From contig CAWBCC010000012.1 in the NCBI GenBank assembly GCA_963787185.1, forward strand, positions 1-64,000: a stretch of 64,000 bases of DNA. Reading direction: 5' to 3'. Source of the stretch: JAJXZP01 sp963787185 (GTDB lineage Bacteria; Spirochaetota; Spirochaetia; Treponematales; Rectinemataceae). Position numbers and translations under genes: made by a program. The notes below the pieces were generated by a model. That model made no database searches. It worked only from the letters and a program-made list of their open reading frames with translations, and was not told where the DNA came from. Below, in pieces: positions 17,301 to 26,302 of this stretch; position 1 is the stretch's first letter, and the number at the start of each line of letters is the position of its first letter.

Positions 17301-18331
17301 GTCGTTTCCTTTGAGAGTTTTACCGGCTCTCCCCGCGCGATCGACAAATTCCCCGCGTTGACTGCCTCCACCGCCTTGAGCCCGTCTCTCCCCGAAGGGC
17401 TCGGCTCGAAGTCCTCGCGGATGCAGCGTATGAAGGCCCTGTCTTCCTCACGGTATGCGTCGAGGAAAAGGCTCCTCCAACTCTTGACTGTCGGTGCGAG
17501 CATTTCCGAATCGGAGCCGCATATGACGAGGCTCGAGTCCCGGAGGGAACCTGCGAACAGGACTCCTTTGGTACCGAGCACCTCGAGCCGCGCGTCGTAG
17601 CCGTAGCCCACCGAAAGGGCCCCGTCGATAAGACCCTGAGTGCCTCGTGCGAAGCGGACTGTCATGACCACGGTGTCGTAGAAATCCGGGTGGGATGCCC
17701 TCGCTTCGGGGCAGCGATAATTGCCTGCCTGAGCGTAGACCTCGGCGAAGTCGTCGCCGGCGAACCAACGAAGCGTATCTATGTCGTGGCTGTTCACCTC
17801 GGCCAGGGGGCCGTTGCTTGCCGCGATATCGTACATCCAAGGTTGCGGTATGCTGGGTCCCCTCGTGAGGGACTTTATGAGGACGGGCTCTCCGATGCGG
17901 CCCGAGTCGAGGGCGGCCTTCGCGGCGGCGAAGTCCCTGTCGTAGCGGCGCATGAAACCGATCTGGAGCTTGACCTTGGCGAGCTCGCAGGCCGCTATCA
18001 TCTCACGGCACTCCTGGACATTCATTGCCATAGGTTTTTCACAGAGGACATGCTTGCCTGCCGCCGCCGCCGCGAGGACGATATCCTTATGGAAGACGGT
18101 CGGGGTGACTACCACTACCGCGTCTATCGTCGGATCGGCGAGGGCCTCGCGGTAGTCCGAATAACCCTTTTTCAATCCGAGCTCGCCGAGCGCCGCCTCC
18201 CGCGCCGCCTGAACCGGGTCGACCATGGCGACGAGACGGGCACTCTCGATGCCCGAAGCGAAATTGCGCGCGTGTATCATCCCCGCACGCCCCGACCCTA
18301 TGACGGCGATGCCCAATCCCTTGTCGCTCAT
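17297..18331 (-). CDS. Gfo/Idh/MocA-family NAD(P) sugar oxidoreductase
   Basis: First gene of the ten-gene operon. The N-terminal Rossmann domain is GIAVIGSGRAGMIHARNF, the catalytic lysine lies in CEKPMAMNVQ, and the C-terminal alpha/beta domain carries EVNSHDIDTLRWF, with the histidine typical of inositol/gluco-oxidoreductases. The 344-residue length is usual. It is myo-inositol-2-dehydrogenase-like, but the family covers many sugars. AGGTGG precedes the ATG. A promoter with an inverted repeat lies directly upstream. Confidence 0.9.
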   Translation of the reverse strand: MSDKGLGIAVIGSGRAGMIHARNFASGIESARLVAMVDPVQAAREAALGELGLKKGYSDYREALADPTIDAVVVVTPTVFHKDIVLAAAAAGKHVLCEKPMAMNVQECREMIAACELAKVKLQIGFMRRYDRDFAAAKAALDSGRIGEPVLIKSLTRGPSIPQPWMYDIAASNGPLAEVNSHDIDTLRWFAGDDFAEVYAQAGNYRCPEARASHPDFYDTVVMTVRFARGTQGLIDGALSVGYGYDARLEVLGTKGVLFAGSLRDSSLVICGSDSEMLAPTVKSWRSLFLDAYREEDRAFIRCIREDFEPSPSGRDGLKAVEAVNAGNLSIARGEPVKLSKETT

Positions 18332-18351
18332 ATGCCACCTGAACGCGTAAA

Positions 18352-18389
18352 TGATGTCATATCATGTTATTTACTTTTGTTTTTGTCAA
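18352..18389 (-). promoter_or_regulatory. Promoter and operator of the ten-gene sugar operon
   Basis: On the minus strand TTGACA (18389-18384) and CATGAT (18366-18361) are 17 bases apart, in an AT-rich island unlike the surrounding GC-rich DNA. The inverted repeat TGATGTCATATCA (18352-18364; arms TGAT/ATCA) overlaps the -10 box. It resembles the palindrome at the GntR gene promoter, so binding by that GntR protein would block this promoter. No binding data are implied. Confidence 0.6.
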
Positions 18390-18532
18390 GATAGTTGTTG
18401 TTTAATTTCATATTCTGTCGTTTTACTGTCATTATGGAGAAATGCTTTCGCAATAAGGTCGCCTGAACGCCTGTCGACGGAGCACGAAGTCCATCGAGCG
18501 CCGAAGAGGATGGGCGGGAAGGACTCATTCCT

Positions 18533-19471
18533 TTAGAGTATGGAGCCGGGCTTGATTCGTTCGGCATTGAGAGCCCCGAGGCGGTTCCCTTCGGCCACGG
18601 CTTCGGCTATCGTGGCGCCGTCCTCGAGGGCCGTCGCGATCCCCACACTGAAGGCATCTCCCGAGCCGATGGGATTGAGGGCGACTTTCTTGTCGACCGG
18701 CGCTTCGCGAAGTGCCTCGCCGTCCCAGAAAAGAGTCGGTTCCGTGCCCCGCGTCACGATGAGGAAGCTTCCATAACGCTCGCGGTATTCGCGACCCGCG
18801 CGCGATACCAGATCGCGTATGACCCCCTCGTCCGCATTCACTCCGGGTCTCTCTCTTTCGGGTTCATAGGTCTGGAAGAGTTCTTCGAGGTTGGGTTTGA
18901 CCACGATCGGCCGGTAAGGGAGGCTCATGAGCAGAGCCTCGCCCTTTATATCGAGGAAAAGACGCTTGCCGGCTTCGGCCGCGAGGCGGGCCATTTTCGG
19001 CATTATGTCCGGGGAAAAACCCGATGCCACCGTGCCGGAGAGCATGACCGTGGCGCAAGCGGATAGGAGAGAGGAGAATCGTTCGAGGATTCTCTCCGTC
19101 GTGCCTTCGCGGACAGGCCTCGCCTCTTCGACGAGCTCGGTGGCCGCGCCGGCGGACTTGTCGACGAGCGTCGTGCAGAAGCGGATATCCGAACCCGATT
19201 CGACCCAGGAAAGCTCGAGCCGGTCCTCATCGCACATGGCAAGGAACCAGTCCCGCGTGGGGCCGCCCAGCTGGGTGAGATGGACCGCCTCTCGCCCCAG
19301 CTGGGTGAGGACCCGCGTGACGCATATGCCCTTGCCTGCGACGTCTACGCGGTGCTCGGCGGTGCGGTTCACTTCGCCGGGCACGAGGGATCCATAGGTG
19401 AGCGTCTTCTGAATGACGGGATTGAGACAGACGGGCAGATAGTTCCCGCGCCGGAGCGTCTGGTTTGCCAT
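18533..19471 (-). CDS. PfkB-family sugar-phosphate kinase (LacC/FruK-like)
   Basis: Ribokinase-fold kinase, 312 residues. The opening CLNPVIQKTLTYG resembles 1-phosphofructokinase/tagatose-6-phosphate kinases (TLNPAIDKT), the glycine pair region is VAGKGICVTRVL, and the ATP/catalytic signature is NPIGSGDAFSVGIA with the base aspartate. It is the second gene after the fucose-isomerase-like gene, 41 bases downstream. This suggests isomerisation followed by phosphorylation of a keto-sugar. Tagatose-6-P or fructose-1-P specificity is a guess. Confidence 0.88.
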   Translation of the reverse strand: MANQTLRRGNYLPVCLNPVIQKTLTYGSLVPGEVNRTAEHRVDVAGKGICVTRVLTQLGREAVHLTQLGGPTRDWFLAMCDEDRLELSWVESGSDIRFCTTLVDKSAGAATELVEEARPVREGTTERILERFSSLLSACATVMLSGTVASGFSPDIMPKMARLAAEAGKRLFLDIKGEALLMSLPYRPIVVKPNLEELFQTYEPERERPGVNADEGVIRDLVSRAGREYRERYGSFLIVTRGTEPTLFWDGEALREAPVDKKVALNPIGSGDAFSVGIATALEDGATIAEAVAEGNRLGALNAERIKPGSIL

Positions 19472-19512
19472 GCGAGTACTATAGCCGAGCCGAAACCGTC
19501 GGGTCCATCGCG

Positions 19513-20826
19513 CTAGAGAAGTTCCGTGTCGAGATTGAAAGCTTTGGCGGCTATACCGAGCTCCACGCTCCTCTCGCCCGTCGTGATGACTTGGTGGTGG
19601 GAGTACAGCTTGTCCATGATGGCACGTCCATCCCTGACGCGGACGACGGCGCCATTCCGACAGTCGGAGCCCGGATAAGCCGCATAATTCTCGATCTTCG
19701 CGGGAATGATCTGGAGCCGCTTGAGCTTGGGGTCGAGCTTGGCCATGGTGATGTCGCCGAGCGGAAATTGCGCATCGATGGCGGAAGCCTTATCGCCGAC
19801 GATTGCGAGGACCTTGGGTCTCAGCTTCCAGGACTCGGACATGCAGGCCGGGAGGAGACCGAAGTAACCGCAGTGTACGACGAGTGCGTGGTTGCTCGGA
19901 TCGAGAATATCGGGGAAGGAGGCGATTCTCTCGTGTTTGAGCGCCGCCATGCCCATGAGAAAGGGATAGACATTGCTCATCATGACTTCGCCGCCGAGCG
20001 CCTCGTGGACTATATACTCGGTGAGAAGGGACATCGTGTCGGCTTCGCAGGCCCAGAGGAGCTTCCGGTCCTCGTAGAGCCAGTTCCAGGCCAGACAGGG
20101 GGTGGCGTCGGAATGGAAAGACTCGTTGAGGCAGTTGATACCCGAGCCCGCCAGGGCCCGCGCTCCCTGAAGCTCCTGACGCAGAGCGAGGTAGAGCTTT
20201 GCGGCCGCGATCAGCGACTCTCTGGATGCGTCGCCCGGGACGGGGCGATCGCGGAGAACGCGCTCCGCCTCCGCCTCGGGGATTTCCCGCGCCGCCTGAC
20301 CTAGAGCCTTGAAGCTCCTTTTTTCGATGACGAGGCCATATTGGGCGGTCATGCGCTCCGAGCAGGCATCCTCCCACCAATAGAAGCGCTTGAAGATCGA
20401 GGCTTGCATGCCCTCGCCGGGATTGTCCTGAAAAACGACGAATCTGGAACCGCGGAGAGCGCGACGCGCGGCTAGGGCGCGGCAGGCGACCTTGGCCTGC
20501 TCCAGAGTATAGGGAGTGAAGACGGAGGCGCCCTCGCTGATGAGAAGGCTGACGATCTCCCAGTCCCACATGGCGACGGTGCCGAACTCTGAAGTCATCA
20601 TGAGGAGGGGGAGCTCCAGGGACTTGAGCTGCTGGAGCTGCTTGAAGGCGTCGCCTATGAGTTGGGGGAAGAGCGCCGCGTCCGCCGACGGCAGGGGCGA
20701 ACCGAGGGGGAGCGGCTTCAGGATATCGGCCTCCTCCGTGAGAAGTCCGCGGAGAATCTCGAGCTGTTTCGAATAATCGTCATCCATGCCCGATACGAAG
20801 TAGAGCGGCTGTAGTCGTGCCTTCAT
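19513..20826 (-). CDS. L-fucose/L-arabinose isomerase-like protein
   Basis: Cytoplasmic protein of 437 residues from the ATG preceded by AGGAGG at 10 bases. It shows fucose-isomerase-family features: YFVSGMDDDY, GSRFVVFQDNPGEGMQ, TPCLAWNWLYEDRKLLWACEADTMSLLTEY (acid residues expected to bind Mn), and VVHCGYFGLLPACM. The family interconverts aldoses and ketoses, but members of this divergent branch often lack tested activity. It heads a two-gene operon with the PfkB kinase, divergent from the TIM-barrel isomerase operon. Confidence 0.75.
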   Translation of the reverse strand: MKARLQPLYFVSGMDDDYSKQLEILRGLLTEEADILKPLPLGSPLPSADAALFPQLIGDAFKQLQQLKSLELPLLMMTSEFGTVAMWDWEIVSLLISEGASVFTPYTLEQAKVACRALAARRALRGSRFVVFQDNPGEGMQASIFKRFYWWEDACSERMTAQYGLVIEKRSFKALGQAAREIPEAEAERVLRDRPVPGDASRESLIAAAKLYLALRQELQGARALAGSGINCLNESFHSDATPCLAWNWLYEDRKLLWACEADTMSLLTEYIVHEALGGEVMMSNVYPFLMGMAALKHERIASFPDILDPSNHALVVHCGYFGLLPACMSESWKLRPKVLAIVGDKASAIDAQFPLGDITMAKLDPKLKRLQIIPAKIENYAAYPGSDCRNGAVVRVRDGRAIMDKLYSHHQVITTGERSVELGIAAKAFNLDTELL

Positions 20827-20866
20827 AGGTAGGAGCCCTCCTTGCTTGGCCGAATTCACAGGATCG

Positions 20867-20966
20867 ATGCTACGGTTGCGGGGCTTTCTTGTCAAGCCGG
20901 ATTACTGTTGAATGTTTTCGTTATATTGAGTTTTATTGTTGACATATTCAATTATTGGTGTATTAT
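20867..20966. promoter_or_regulatory. Two divergent promoters between sugar operons
   Basis: Leftward: TTGACA (20895-20890) and TAGCAT (20872-20867) with 17-base spacing drive the isomerase/PfkB operon. Rightward: TTGACA (20939-20944) and TATTAT (20961-20966) with 16-base spacing drive the TIM-barrel isomerase operon. Between and across them lie TTGAAT (20909) and ATTCAA (20946), arms of a possible shared operator. The region is AT-rich, standing out from the genes. Confidence 0.6.
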
Positions 20967-21044
20967 CGCTACAAAACGCTAGTAATACGCAGGCTGCTTA
21001 GGGAAAACCGTGCCAGCCTCGTGAGAGCGGAAGGAGGCTATATA

Positions 21045-21905
21045 ATGAAAATTGGGATCGACAGCTATTGCTACCATCGCTTTTTCGGCGAAGTCTACGA
21101 TGACCAGAGAAATCCCGGCACGAGGATGAAGCTCGCGGACTTCCTCGCCCGCGCCAGAAAGCTCGGCGTCGACGGTGTTTCCTTGGAGTCCTGTTTCATC
21201 CCGCAGTTCGACGCCGCTTATCTCTCGGAGATCAAGGGGATGCTCGACGAATACAAGCTCGATCGCGTCTTCGCCTGGGGTCATCCGGATGGCCTCGAGG
21301 GTGGACGCAACGAAAAGGCATTCGAGGAAATGCTGAAGTCGATATCTTATGCGAAGGCCATAGGGGCGGATGTCATGCGGGTCGTAGGCGCGAGTCTCAT
21401 GTTTCGGAACGAACCCCACGGTCCCATGCTCGAAAAGCTCACCAAGATGTTCATCGAGGCGGCCAAGGAAGCGGCCAAGCAGGGCGTCAAGCTGGCCGAC
21501 GAGAACCACATCGATTTCAACTCCGCCGAGATGCTCCAGCTTATAAAGGCCGTCGACTCCCCGAATTTCGGCATCAACTTCGACACCGGCAACTTCATGC
21601 GTGTCCAGGACGATCCCGTCGAGGGGATGGGAAAACTTGCCCCCTACACTTTTGCGACCCATGTCAAAGATCTGAAACCCATGAAGGGCGTATCCGTGAA
21701 CAATTGGCACTTCCTCGCCTGCACCCCGGTGGGCGACGGCTTCGTCGACAATCTCGCGCTGGCGAGGCTCCTGAAGAAAGCGGATTATCGAGGCTTCCTT
21801 GCCGTAGAGATCGACTTCCTCCACCCTGATTATCGCGACAACGAAGATGTCGCCGTCGCGAAGAGTATCAAAGAGCTCAAGCGAATCGCCGCGGCGTTGG
21901 GCTGA
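21045..21905 (+). CDS. Sugar phosphate isomerase/epimerase (AP endonuclease-2 fold)
   Basis: TIM-barrel enzyme of 286 residues in the xylose-isomerase-like/IolE-IolI superfamily. The start is fixed by GGAGG 8 bases before the ATG. Metal ligands typical of the fold are the glutamate in LADENHID, Asp in INFDTGNFM, His in THVKDLKP and Glu in AVEIDFLH. It begins a plus-strand operon whose next gene is a Gfo/Idh/MocA oxidoreductase, a pairing known from inositol-type and keto-sugar catabolism. Substrate unknown. Confidence 0.87.
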   Translation: MKIGIDSYCYHRFFGEVYDDQRNPGTRMKLADFLARARKLGVDGVSLESCFIPQFDAAYLSEIKGMLDEYKLDRVFAWGHPDGLEGGRNEKAFEEMLKSISYAKAIGADVMRVVGASLMFRNEPHGPMLEKLTKMFIEAAKEAAKQGVKLADENHIDFNSAEMLQLIKAVDSPNFGINFDTGNFMRVQDDPVEGMGKLAPYTFATHVKDLKPMKGVSVNNWHFLACTPVGDGFVDNLALARLLKKADYRGFLAVEIDFLHPDYRDNEDVAVAKSIKELKRIAAALG

Positions 21906-21921
21906 GATCGAGGAGACGGGT

Positions 21922-23079
21922 ATGAAGAAGCTCAATGTCGCCATAATCGGCCACAACTTCATGGGCAAGGCCCACAGCAATGCCTGGCTCAAGGCTCCGC
22001 GTTTCTTCGCGATGGAAGCCGAGCCCGTGCTCAAGGTGGCCTGCGGCCGGAACGAGGCCCAGCTCGCGAGCTTCGCTTCTACATGGGGATGGGAGCGCTG
22101 CGAGAAGGACTGGCGCAAGGCCGTCTGGAGCGACGACGTCGACATCGTCGATATCTCGACCCCCACCCACTTGCACCATGAGATCGCCCTCGAGGCCGCC
22201 AAGGCCGGCAAGCACATCTTTTGCGAGAAGCCCATCGCGCTCGACTACGGACAGGCCAAGGAGATGTACGAGGCCGCGGAAAAGGCGGGGGTCGTCCACT
22301 TCCTCAACCATAACTACCGGCGTTGTCCGGCCGTGAGACTCGCCAAGCGCCTCATCGACGAGGGACGCATCGGGAAGATATTCCATTGGAGGGGAGCCTA
22401 CCTGCAATCCTGGATCGTGGATCCGAATTTCCCCCTGACTTGGCATCTCCGCAAGGAGACCGCCGGCGCCGGACCGCAGGCCGATCTCAACTCCCACAGC
22501 GTCGACCTGGCGCGGTATCTGGTGGGTGAGGTTCGGGCGGTGTGCGGCATGACCAAGACTTTCGTATCCGAGCGGCCCCTCCCGGACGAAGCCGTCGCAG
22601 GAACCTTCAAGGGAGGAACGAGCGGAAGCGGGAAGGGGAAGGTCACCGTCGAGGACGCGTCTTTCATGATCGTGGAGTTCGCCGACGGGGCCCTCGGTTC
22701 CTTCGAGGCATCGCGATTCGCGACCGGAAGGAAGAACTACAACTATTTCGAGATATACGGGGAAAAGGGCTCGATCCTTTTCGATTTCGAGCGCATGAAC
22801 GAGCTGCAATTTTTCTCGGCCGAAGACATCGAGTACGCCCAAGGCTATCGGACCATACTCGCCACCGAAAGCTCCCACGACTATATCTCCAACTGGTGGC
22901 CGCCCGGGCATACGATCGGCTACGAGCACACCTTTGTCCACGGAGTCGTGGATTTCATCGATGCCATCGTGAAAAGAAAGACGATAAGTCCGAATTTCTA
23001 CGATGGGATGAAGAACGCGGAGCTCTTGGACGCCGGATTGCGCTCGGCCGCCTCCGGGGCGCGAGTGATTCTGGATTAA
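21922..23079 (+). CDS. Gfo/Idh/MocA-family NAD(P) sugar oxidoreductase
   Basis: 385-residue dehydrogenase. The nucleotide site is NVAIIGHNFMGKAHSNAW, the EKP motif appears as FCEKPIALD, and the C-terminal domain has HNYRRCPAV and DLNSHSVDLARYL. GAGGAG precedes the ATG. It is longer than the other Gfo/Idh/MocA protein here and similar to the form seen with acetylated or cyclic sugar substrates (the WWPPGHTIGYEHTF ending is characteristic of that branch). It follows the TIM-barrel isomerase by 16 bases. Confidence 0.9.
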   Translation: MKKLNVAIIGHNFMGKAHSNAWLKAPRFFAMEAEPVLKVACGRNEAQLASFASTWGWERCEKDWRKAVWSDDVDIVDISTPTHLHHEIALEAAKAGKHIFCEKPIALDYGQAKEMYEAAEKAGVVHFLNHNYRRCPAVRLAKRLIDEGRIGKIFHWRGAYLQSWIVDPNFPLTWHLRKETAGAGPQADLNSHSVDLARYLVGEVRAVCGMTKTFVSERPLPDEAVAGTFKGGTSGSGKGKVTVEDASFMIVEFADGALGSFEASRFATGRKNYNYFEIYGEKGSILFDFERMNELQFFSAEDIEYAQGYRTILATESSHDYISNWWPPGHTIGYEHTFVHGVVDFIDAIVKRKTISPNFYDGMKNAELLDAGLRSAASGARVILD

Positions 23080-23181
23080 TCATCGGGGAGGAGATTGCCC
23101 GCTCCGCGGCCTCCTCCTCGGGCCGCGTTTCGTTTCCGGCTTGACGGGAGGAGAAAGCGGGGGTAGAGTCCTGAATGTCGA

Positions 23182-23199
23182 GACGTCATGACGTCATGA
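23182..23199. promoter_or_regulatory. Palindromic operator at the GntR gene
   Basis: Two overlapping perfect 14-base palindromes are present, GACGTCATGACGTC (23182-23195) and TCATGACGTCATGA (23186-23199), 27 bases before the GntR start codon. This is the usual size and symmetry for a GntR/HutC-type dimer site and implies autoregulation. The arms resemble the inverted repeat over the -10 of the ten-gene operon (TGATGTCATATCA). Confidence 0.6.
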
Positions 23200-23225
23200 T
23201 ATTTGGCCTTCGGAGGAATACTGCC

Positions 23226-23969
23226 ATGGTTCAACGGATTCCTCAATATTTCCGCGTCTACGAGCTGCTCAGGCGACAGATAGAGGATCAGGAGTATCCC
23301 GTCGGTTCCTTTCTTCCTCCGGAGCCCGAGCTCGGACGTTTGTTGAATGTGAGTCGGACGACGGTGCGCAAGGCTGTCGAGATGCTCATCGACGAGGGAT
23401 TCGTTTATGTCCGCCGCGGCCGCGGGACCGAGATACTCGACTTCAAGGCGACGCAGAAACTGCAGTTCATCACTTCCTTTTCGGAGACTCTCCGCGAACA
23501 GGGATTCGAGGTTGGATATCGCGATGTGAAAATCGAGAGCGTTCCGGCCCCCTTGCCGGTGACCGAAGATCTCAAGCTCGAGGTCGGGGCTCGGGTCGTG
23601 CGCGTGCATCGGGTTGCCCTCGCGAACGCGGTACCCATCGCCATCATGGTCAATTACCTTGTTCCGGAGGTCGTGCCCGGGATCATCGAAAAGGCCGATC
23701 GCATAAGGTCACTCTATGCCTTCATGGAATCGGAGTACAACATAACGATCGATGCCGCCACGGATTTCATCTCGGCGAGGGCCGCGACGCGACCCGACGC
23801 GACGCAACTCGAAATAGCGAAAGGGGCGCCCCTTCTCGTGGTGCGGCGCATAACCTATTCGGGCGGCACCGCAATCGAACACGCCGAGCTCAACATCGTG
23901 GCGACTCGCTACGAATACAGCGTTCGCACCAAGGATCGTCCAAGCAACAGGGCTGGACGTCGAGACTGA
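23226..23969 (+). CDS. GntR/HutC-family transcriptional regulator
   Basis: 247-residue regulator. The N-terminal winged HTH spans about residues 9-73 (YELLRRQIEDQEYPVGSF, LLNVSRTTVRKAVEMLIDEGF, VRRGRGTEI), and the C-terminal UTRA ligand domain follows (VHRVALANAVPIAIMVNYL, LLVVRRITYSGG). The UTRA fold binds sugar phosphates or small acids. The ATG at 23226 follows GGAGG, and the palindrome just upstream is its probable site. It lies inside the sugar operon and likely controls it. Confidence 0.92.
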   Translation: MVQRIPQYFRVYELLRRQIEDQEYPVGSFLPPEPELGRLLNVSRTTVRKAVEMLIDEGFVYVRRGRGTEILDFKATQKLQFITSFSETLREQGFEVGYRDVKIESVPAPLPVTEDLKLEVGARVVRVHRVALANAVPIAIMVNYLVPEVVPGIIEKADRIRSLYAFMESEYNITIDAATDFISARAATRPDATQLEIAKGAPLLVVRRITYSGGTAIEHAELNIVATRYEYSVRTKDRPSNRAGRRD

Positions 23970-23990
23970 CACAACAAGGAGTTCGTCATC

Positions 23991-24689
23991 ATGGACTTGA
24001 CGCCACAGGCCCTCGCTCGGCTCATCGATATCAGCGCCGTACGCGCCCAGCACGGCGAAAAGGAAATAAGGGAGCTTGTGCGGAGGGCCAAAGAGTATCG
24101 TTTCATCGCCGTCCACGTCCTGCCCTGCTGGGTCCCTTTTCTCCGGGAGCTCTTGGAGGGCGAGGGCGACATTCTCATCGGCGCTCCCGTGGGATTCCCC
24201 GGAGGCGCCCACACGACGGAAATCAAGGCGGCCGAGGCAAAACGTCTCGTCGCCGACGGCGTCCAAGAAATGGACATGATGCTCAATGTGGGGAAGCTTC
24301 GTTCCGGGGCATACGAATATGTCGGCCGCGACATAGCCGCCGTCGTCGAGGCGGCGGGATCGATCCCCGTGAAAGTGATCCTCGAAGTGCATCACCTGAA
24401 CGCGGACGAGATCAAGAAGGCCTGCGAGTTGGCGATCGACGCGAAGGCGAGCTTCGTGAAGACTTCGACGGGGTGGGCCCCGAGCGGGGCTACCCTCGAG
24501 GTCGTCGAGCTCATCACCTCCTTCGTCAAGGGTGCCATCAAGGTCAAGGCGGCAGGCAGCGTTCGCGATCTCGATACGGTGATCAAGATGCTCAGGATGG
24601 GCGTCTCTCGATTCGGCATCAATCTCGATGCCTCGGTCGATATTCTTCGCCAGTGCGCCAAGCGCGCGAACGGCAGGGTGGAGGTCTGA
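23991..24689 (+). CDS. deoC: DeoC-type deoxyribose-phosphate aldolase
   Basis: Class I aldolase, 232 residues. The Schiff-base lysine is in ASFVKTSTGW, the second lysine in IKVKAAGSVRD, and the aspartate of the proton relay is in QEMDMMLNVGKL. Normal DeoC converts 2-deoxyribose-5-P to acetaldehyde and glyceraldehyde-3-P. No nucleoside phosphorylase or phosphopentomutase gene is nearby. Instead it sits between a GntR regulator and an FGGY kinase, so it may cleave a different phosphorylated deoxy- or keto-sugar. Confidence 0.93.
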   Translation: MDLTPQALARLIDISAVRAQHGEKEIRELVRRAKEYRFIAVHVLPCWVPFLRELLEGEGDILIGAPVGFPGGAHTTEIKAAEAKRLVADGVQEMDMMLNVGKLRSGAYEYVGRDIAAVVEAAGSIPVKVILEVHHLNADEIKKACELAIDAKASFVKTSTGWAPSGATLEVVELITSFVKGAIKVKAAGSVRDLDTVIKMLRMGVSRFGINLDASVDILRQCAKRANGRVEV

Positions 24690-24694
24690 GTACG

Positions 24695-26224
24695 ATGGGC
24701 GCCAAGATTCTCGCCTACGACCTCGGGACGGGCGGAACCAAGGCATCGGTCTACGATGCCGCCGGACACTGTTGTTCGAGCTCCTTCGTCTCCTATGACA
24801 CGAACTATCCCGATACCGGCTGGCATGAGCAGCGCCCCGGGGACTGGTGGAAGGCGGTCGTCGAAAGCACGAGGATACTCATCGCGCGGGACGGGAAGCT
24901 CCACGACGAAGTGGAGTGTCTGGCGATATCCGGCCACAGCCTTGGCGTAGTCCCCATCGGGGGGGATGGATCGCTTTTGCGGGAGTACACGCCTATTTGG
25001 TCGGACACCCGCTCCGGAGCTCAAACCAGATCCTTCTTTTCGGAGATCGATTCGACGAGTTGGTACATGTCGACGGGAAACGGCTTCCCCGCCGAGTGCT
25101 ACTCGGTCTTCAAGGCGATGTGGTACCGGGATAACGAGCCCGAGATGCTCGCGAAGGCGCGCTTCCTGCTCGGTACCAAAGATTATATCAATTTTCGCCT
25201 CACGGGCCGCGCCGTCACGGATTATTCCTACGCTTCCGGCTCCGGCGTCTATGATCTCAAACGCTGGATGTATTCGGAGGAGTTCATCCGGGCGAGCGGT
25301 TTGCCCAGGTCGATCTTTCCGGAAATCGTCGCCTCATCCGAGATAATAGGCGGTCTCAGGCCGGACGCGGCGGCGCTTCTCGGCCTCAGGGAGGGAATCG
25401 CCGTCGCCGCGGGCGGCGTGGACAACTCCTGCATGGCATTGGGAGCCCGCAATACCAAAGACGGAAGGGTCTACACTTCCCTCGGCTCGTCGTCCTGGAT
25501 CGCAGTATCGTCGCGAGACCCCGTGCTCGATGCCCGCAAGAAGCCCTTCGTTTTCGCCCACGTGGTTCCCGGGCTTTTCACTTCGGCAGTAAGCATTTTC
25601 GCCGGAGGCAGTTCTTTCCGATGGGCACGCGACGTTCTTCTCGCCCTCAAGGAGCCCGAGCTCGGGGGCCGCGATGCCTATGAGCTCATGAACGAGATGG
25701 CCGCCCGCTCGCCCATAGGGGCCAATCGCCTCCTCTTCAACCCGAGTCTCGCGGGGGGGACCTCTCAGGAGTCGAGCCCCAACATCCGCGGGGGATTTTT
25801 CGGCCTGGATCTCAGGCACACGCGCGACGACCTCGTACGAGCGGTCATGGAGGGCGTGGCGCTGAATCTCGGGGCCGCCCTTACCGTCCTGCGCCGCCTC
25901 GCGCCGCTCGACGACGAGATGCTCATGGTCGGAGGAGGGGCGAGGAGCGCGTTATGGAGACGCATTTTCGCGGACGTCTATGGGATGCGCATAGTCAAGA
26001 CGAACGTCGATCAGGACGCGGGATCCCTGGGGGCCGCCGCCATCGCGGCGGTGGGCAAAGGCATCTGGACGGATTATGGAATGGTCGACCGGATACATAA
26101 GACTGAGGCGGTGGAGAATCCGATCCCGGCAAATGTCGAGACGTATGCGGCGCTCATGCCGGTATTCGAAAAAATACGTACGGAGGAGGCGACGATCAGC
26201 GACATGCTGCTCGGCGCTCTCTGA
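24695..26224 (+). CDS. FGGY-family carbohydrate kinase
   Basis: 509-residue xylulokinase-like kinase. The first phosphate motif is ILAYDLGTGGTKASVYD, catalytic region AISGHSLGVVPIG and WSDTRSG, the central core GGVDNSCMALGA, and the C-terminal motif MLMVGGGARSALWRRIFADVYG. The gene starts 6 bases after the aldolase stop, which strongly implies kinase-then-aldolase action on one substrate. Specificity is not readable. Confidence 0.92.
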   Translation: MGAKILAYDLGTGGTKASVYDAAGHCCSSSFVSYDTNYPDTGWHEQRPGDWWKAVVESTRILIARDGKLHDEVECLAISGHSLGVVPIGGDGSLLREYTPIWSDTRSGAQTRSFFSEIDSTSWYMSTGNGFPAECYSVFKAMWYRDNEPEMLAKARFLLGTKDYINFRLTGRAVTDYSYASGSGVYDLKRWMYSEEFIRASGLPRSIFPEIVASSEIIGGLRPDAAALLGLREGIAVAAGGVDNSCMALGARNTKDGRVYTSLGSSSWIAVSSRDPVLDARKKPFVFAHVVPGLFTSAVSIFAGGSSFRWARDVLLALKEPELGGRDAYELMNEMAARSPIGANRLLFNPSLAGGTSQESSPNIRGGFFGLDLRHTRDDLVRAVMEGVALNLGAALTVLRRLAPLDDEMLMVGGGARSALWRRIFADVYGMRIVKTNVDQDAGSLGAAAIAAVGKGIWTDYGMVDRIHKTEAVENPIPANVETYAALMPVFEKIRTEEATISDMLLGAL

Positions 26225-26302
26225 TTCCATATCGACGATATGTGATCGCGTGCGAAGGACCCCGACACGGGCCGGCCGCGGAAAATTCGAGGAGGTTGTG
26301 CG

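Noticed and set aside
15783..17600. 605-residue open frame on the + strand
   Set aside because: Antisense to the FGGY kinase, dehydrogenase and Gfo/Idh/MocA genes; no motifs.
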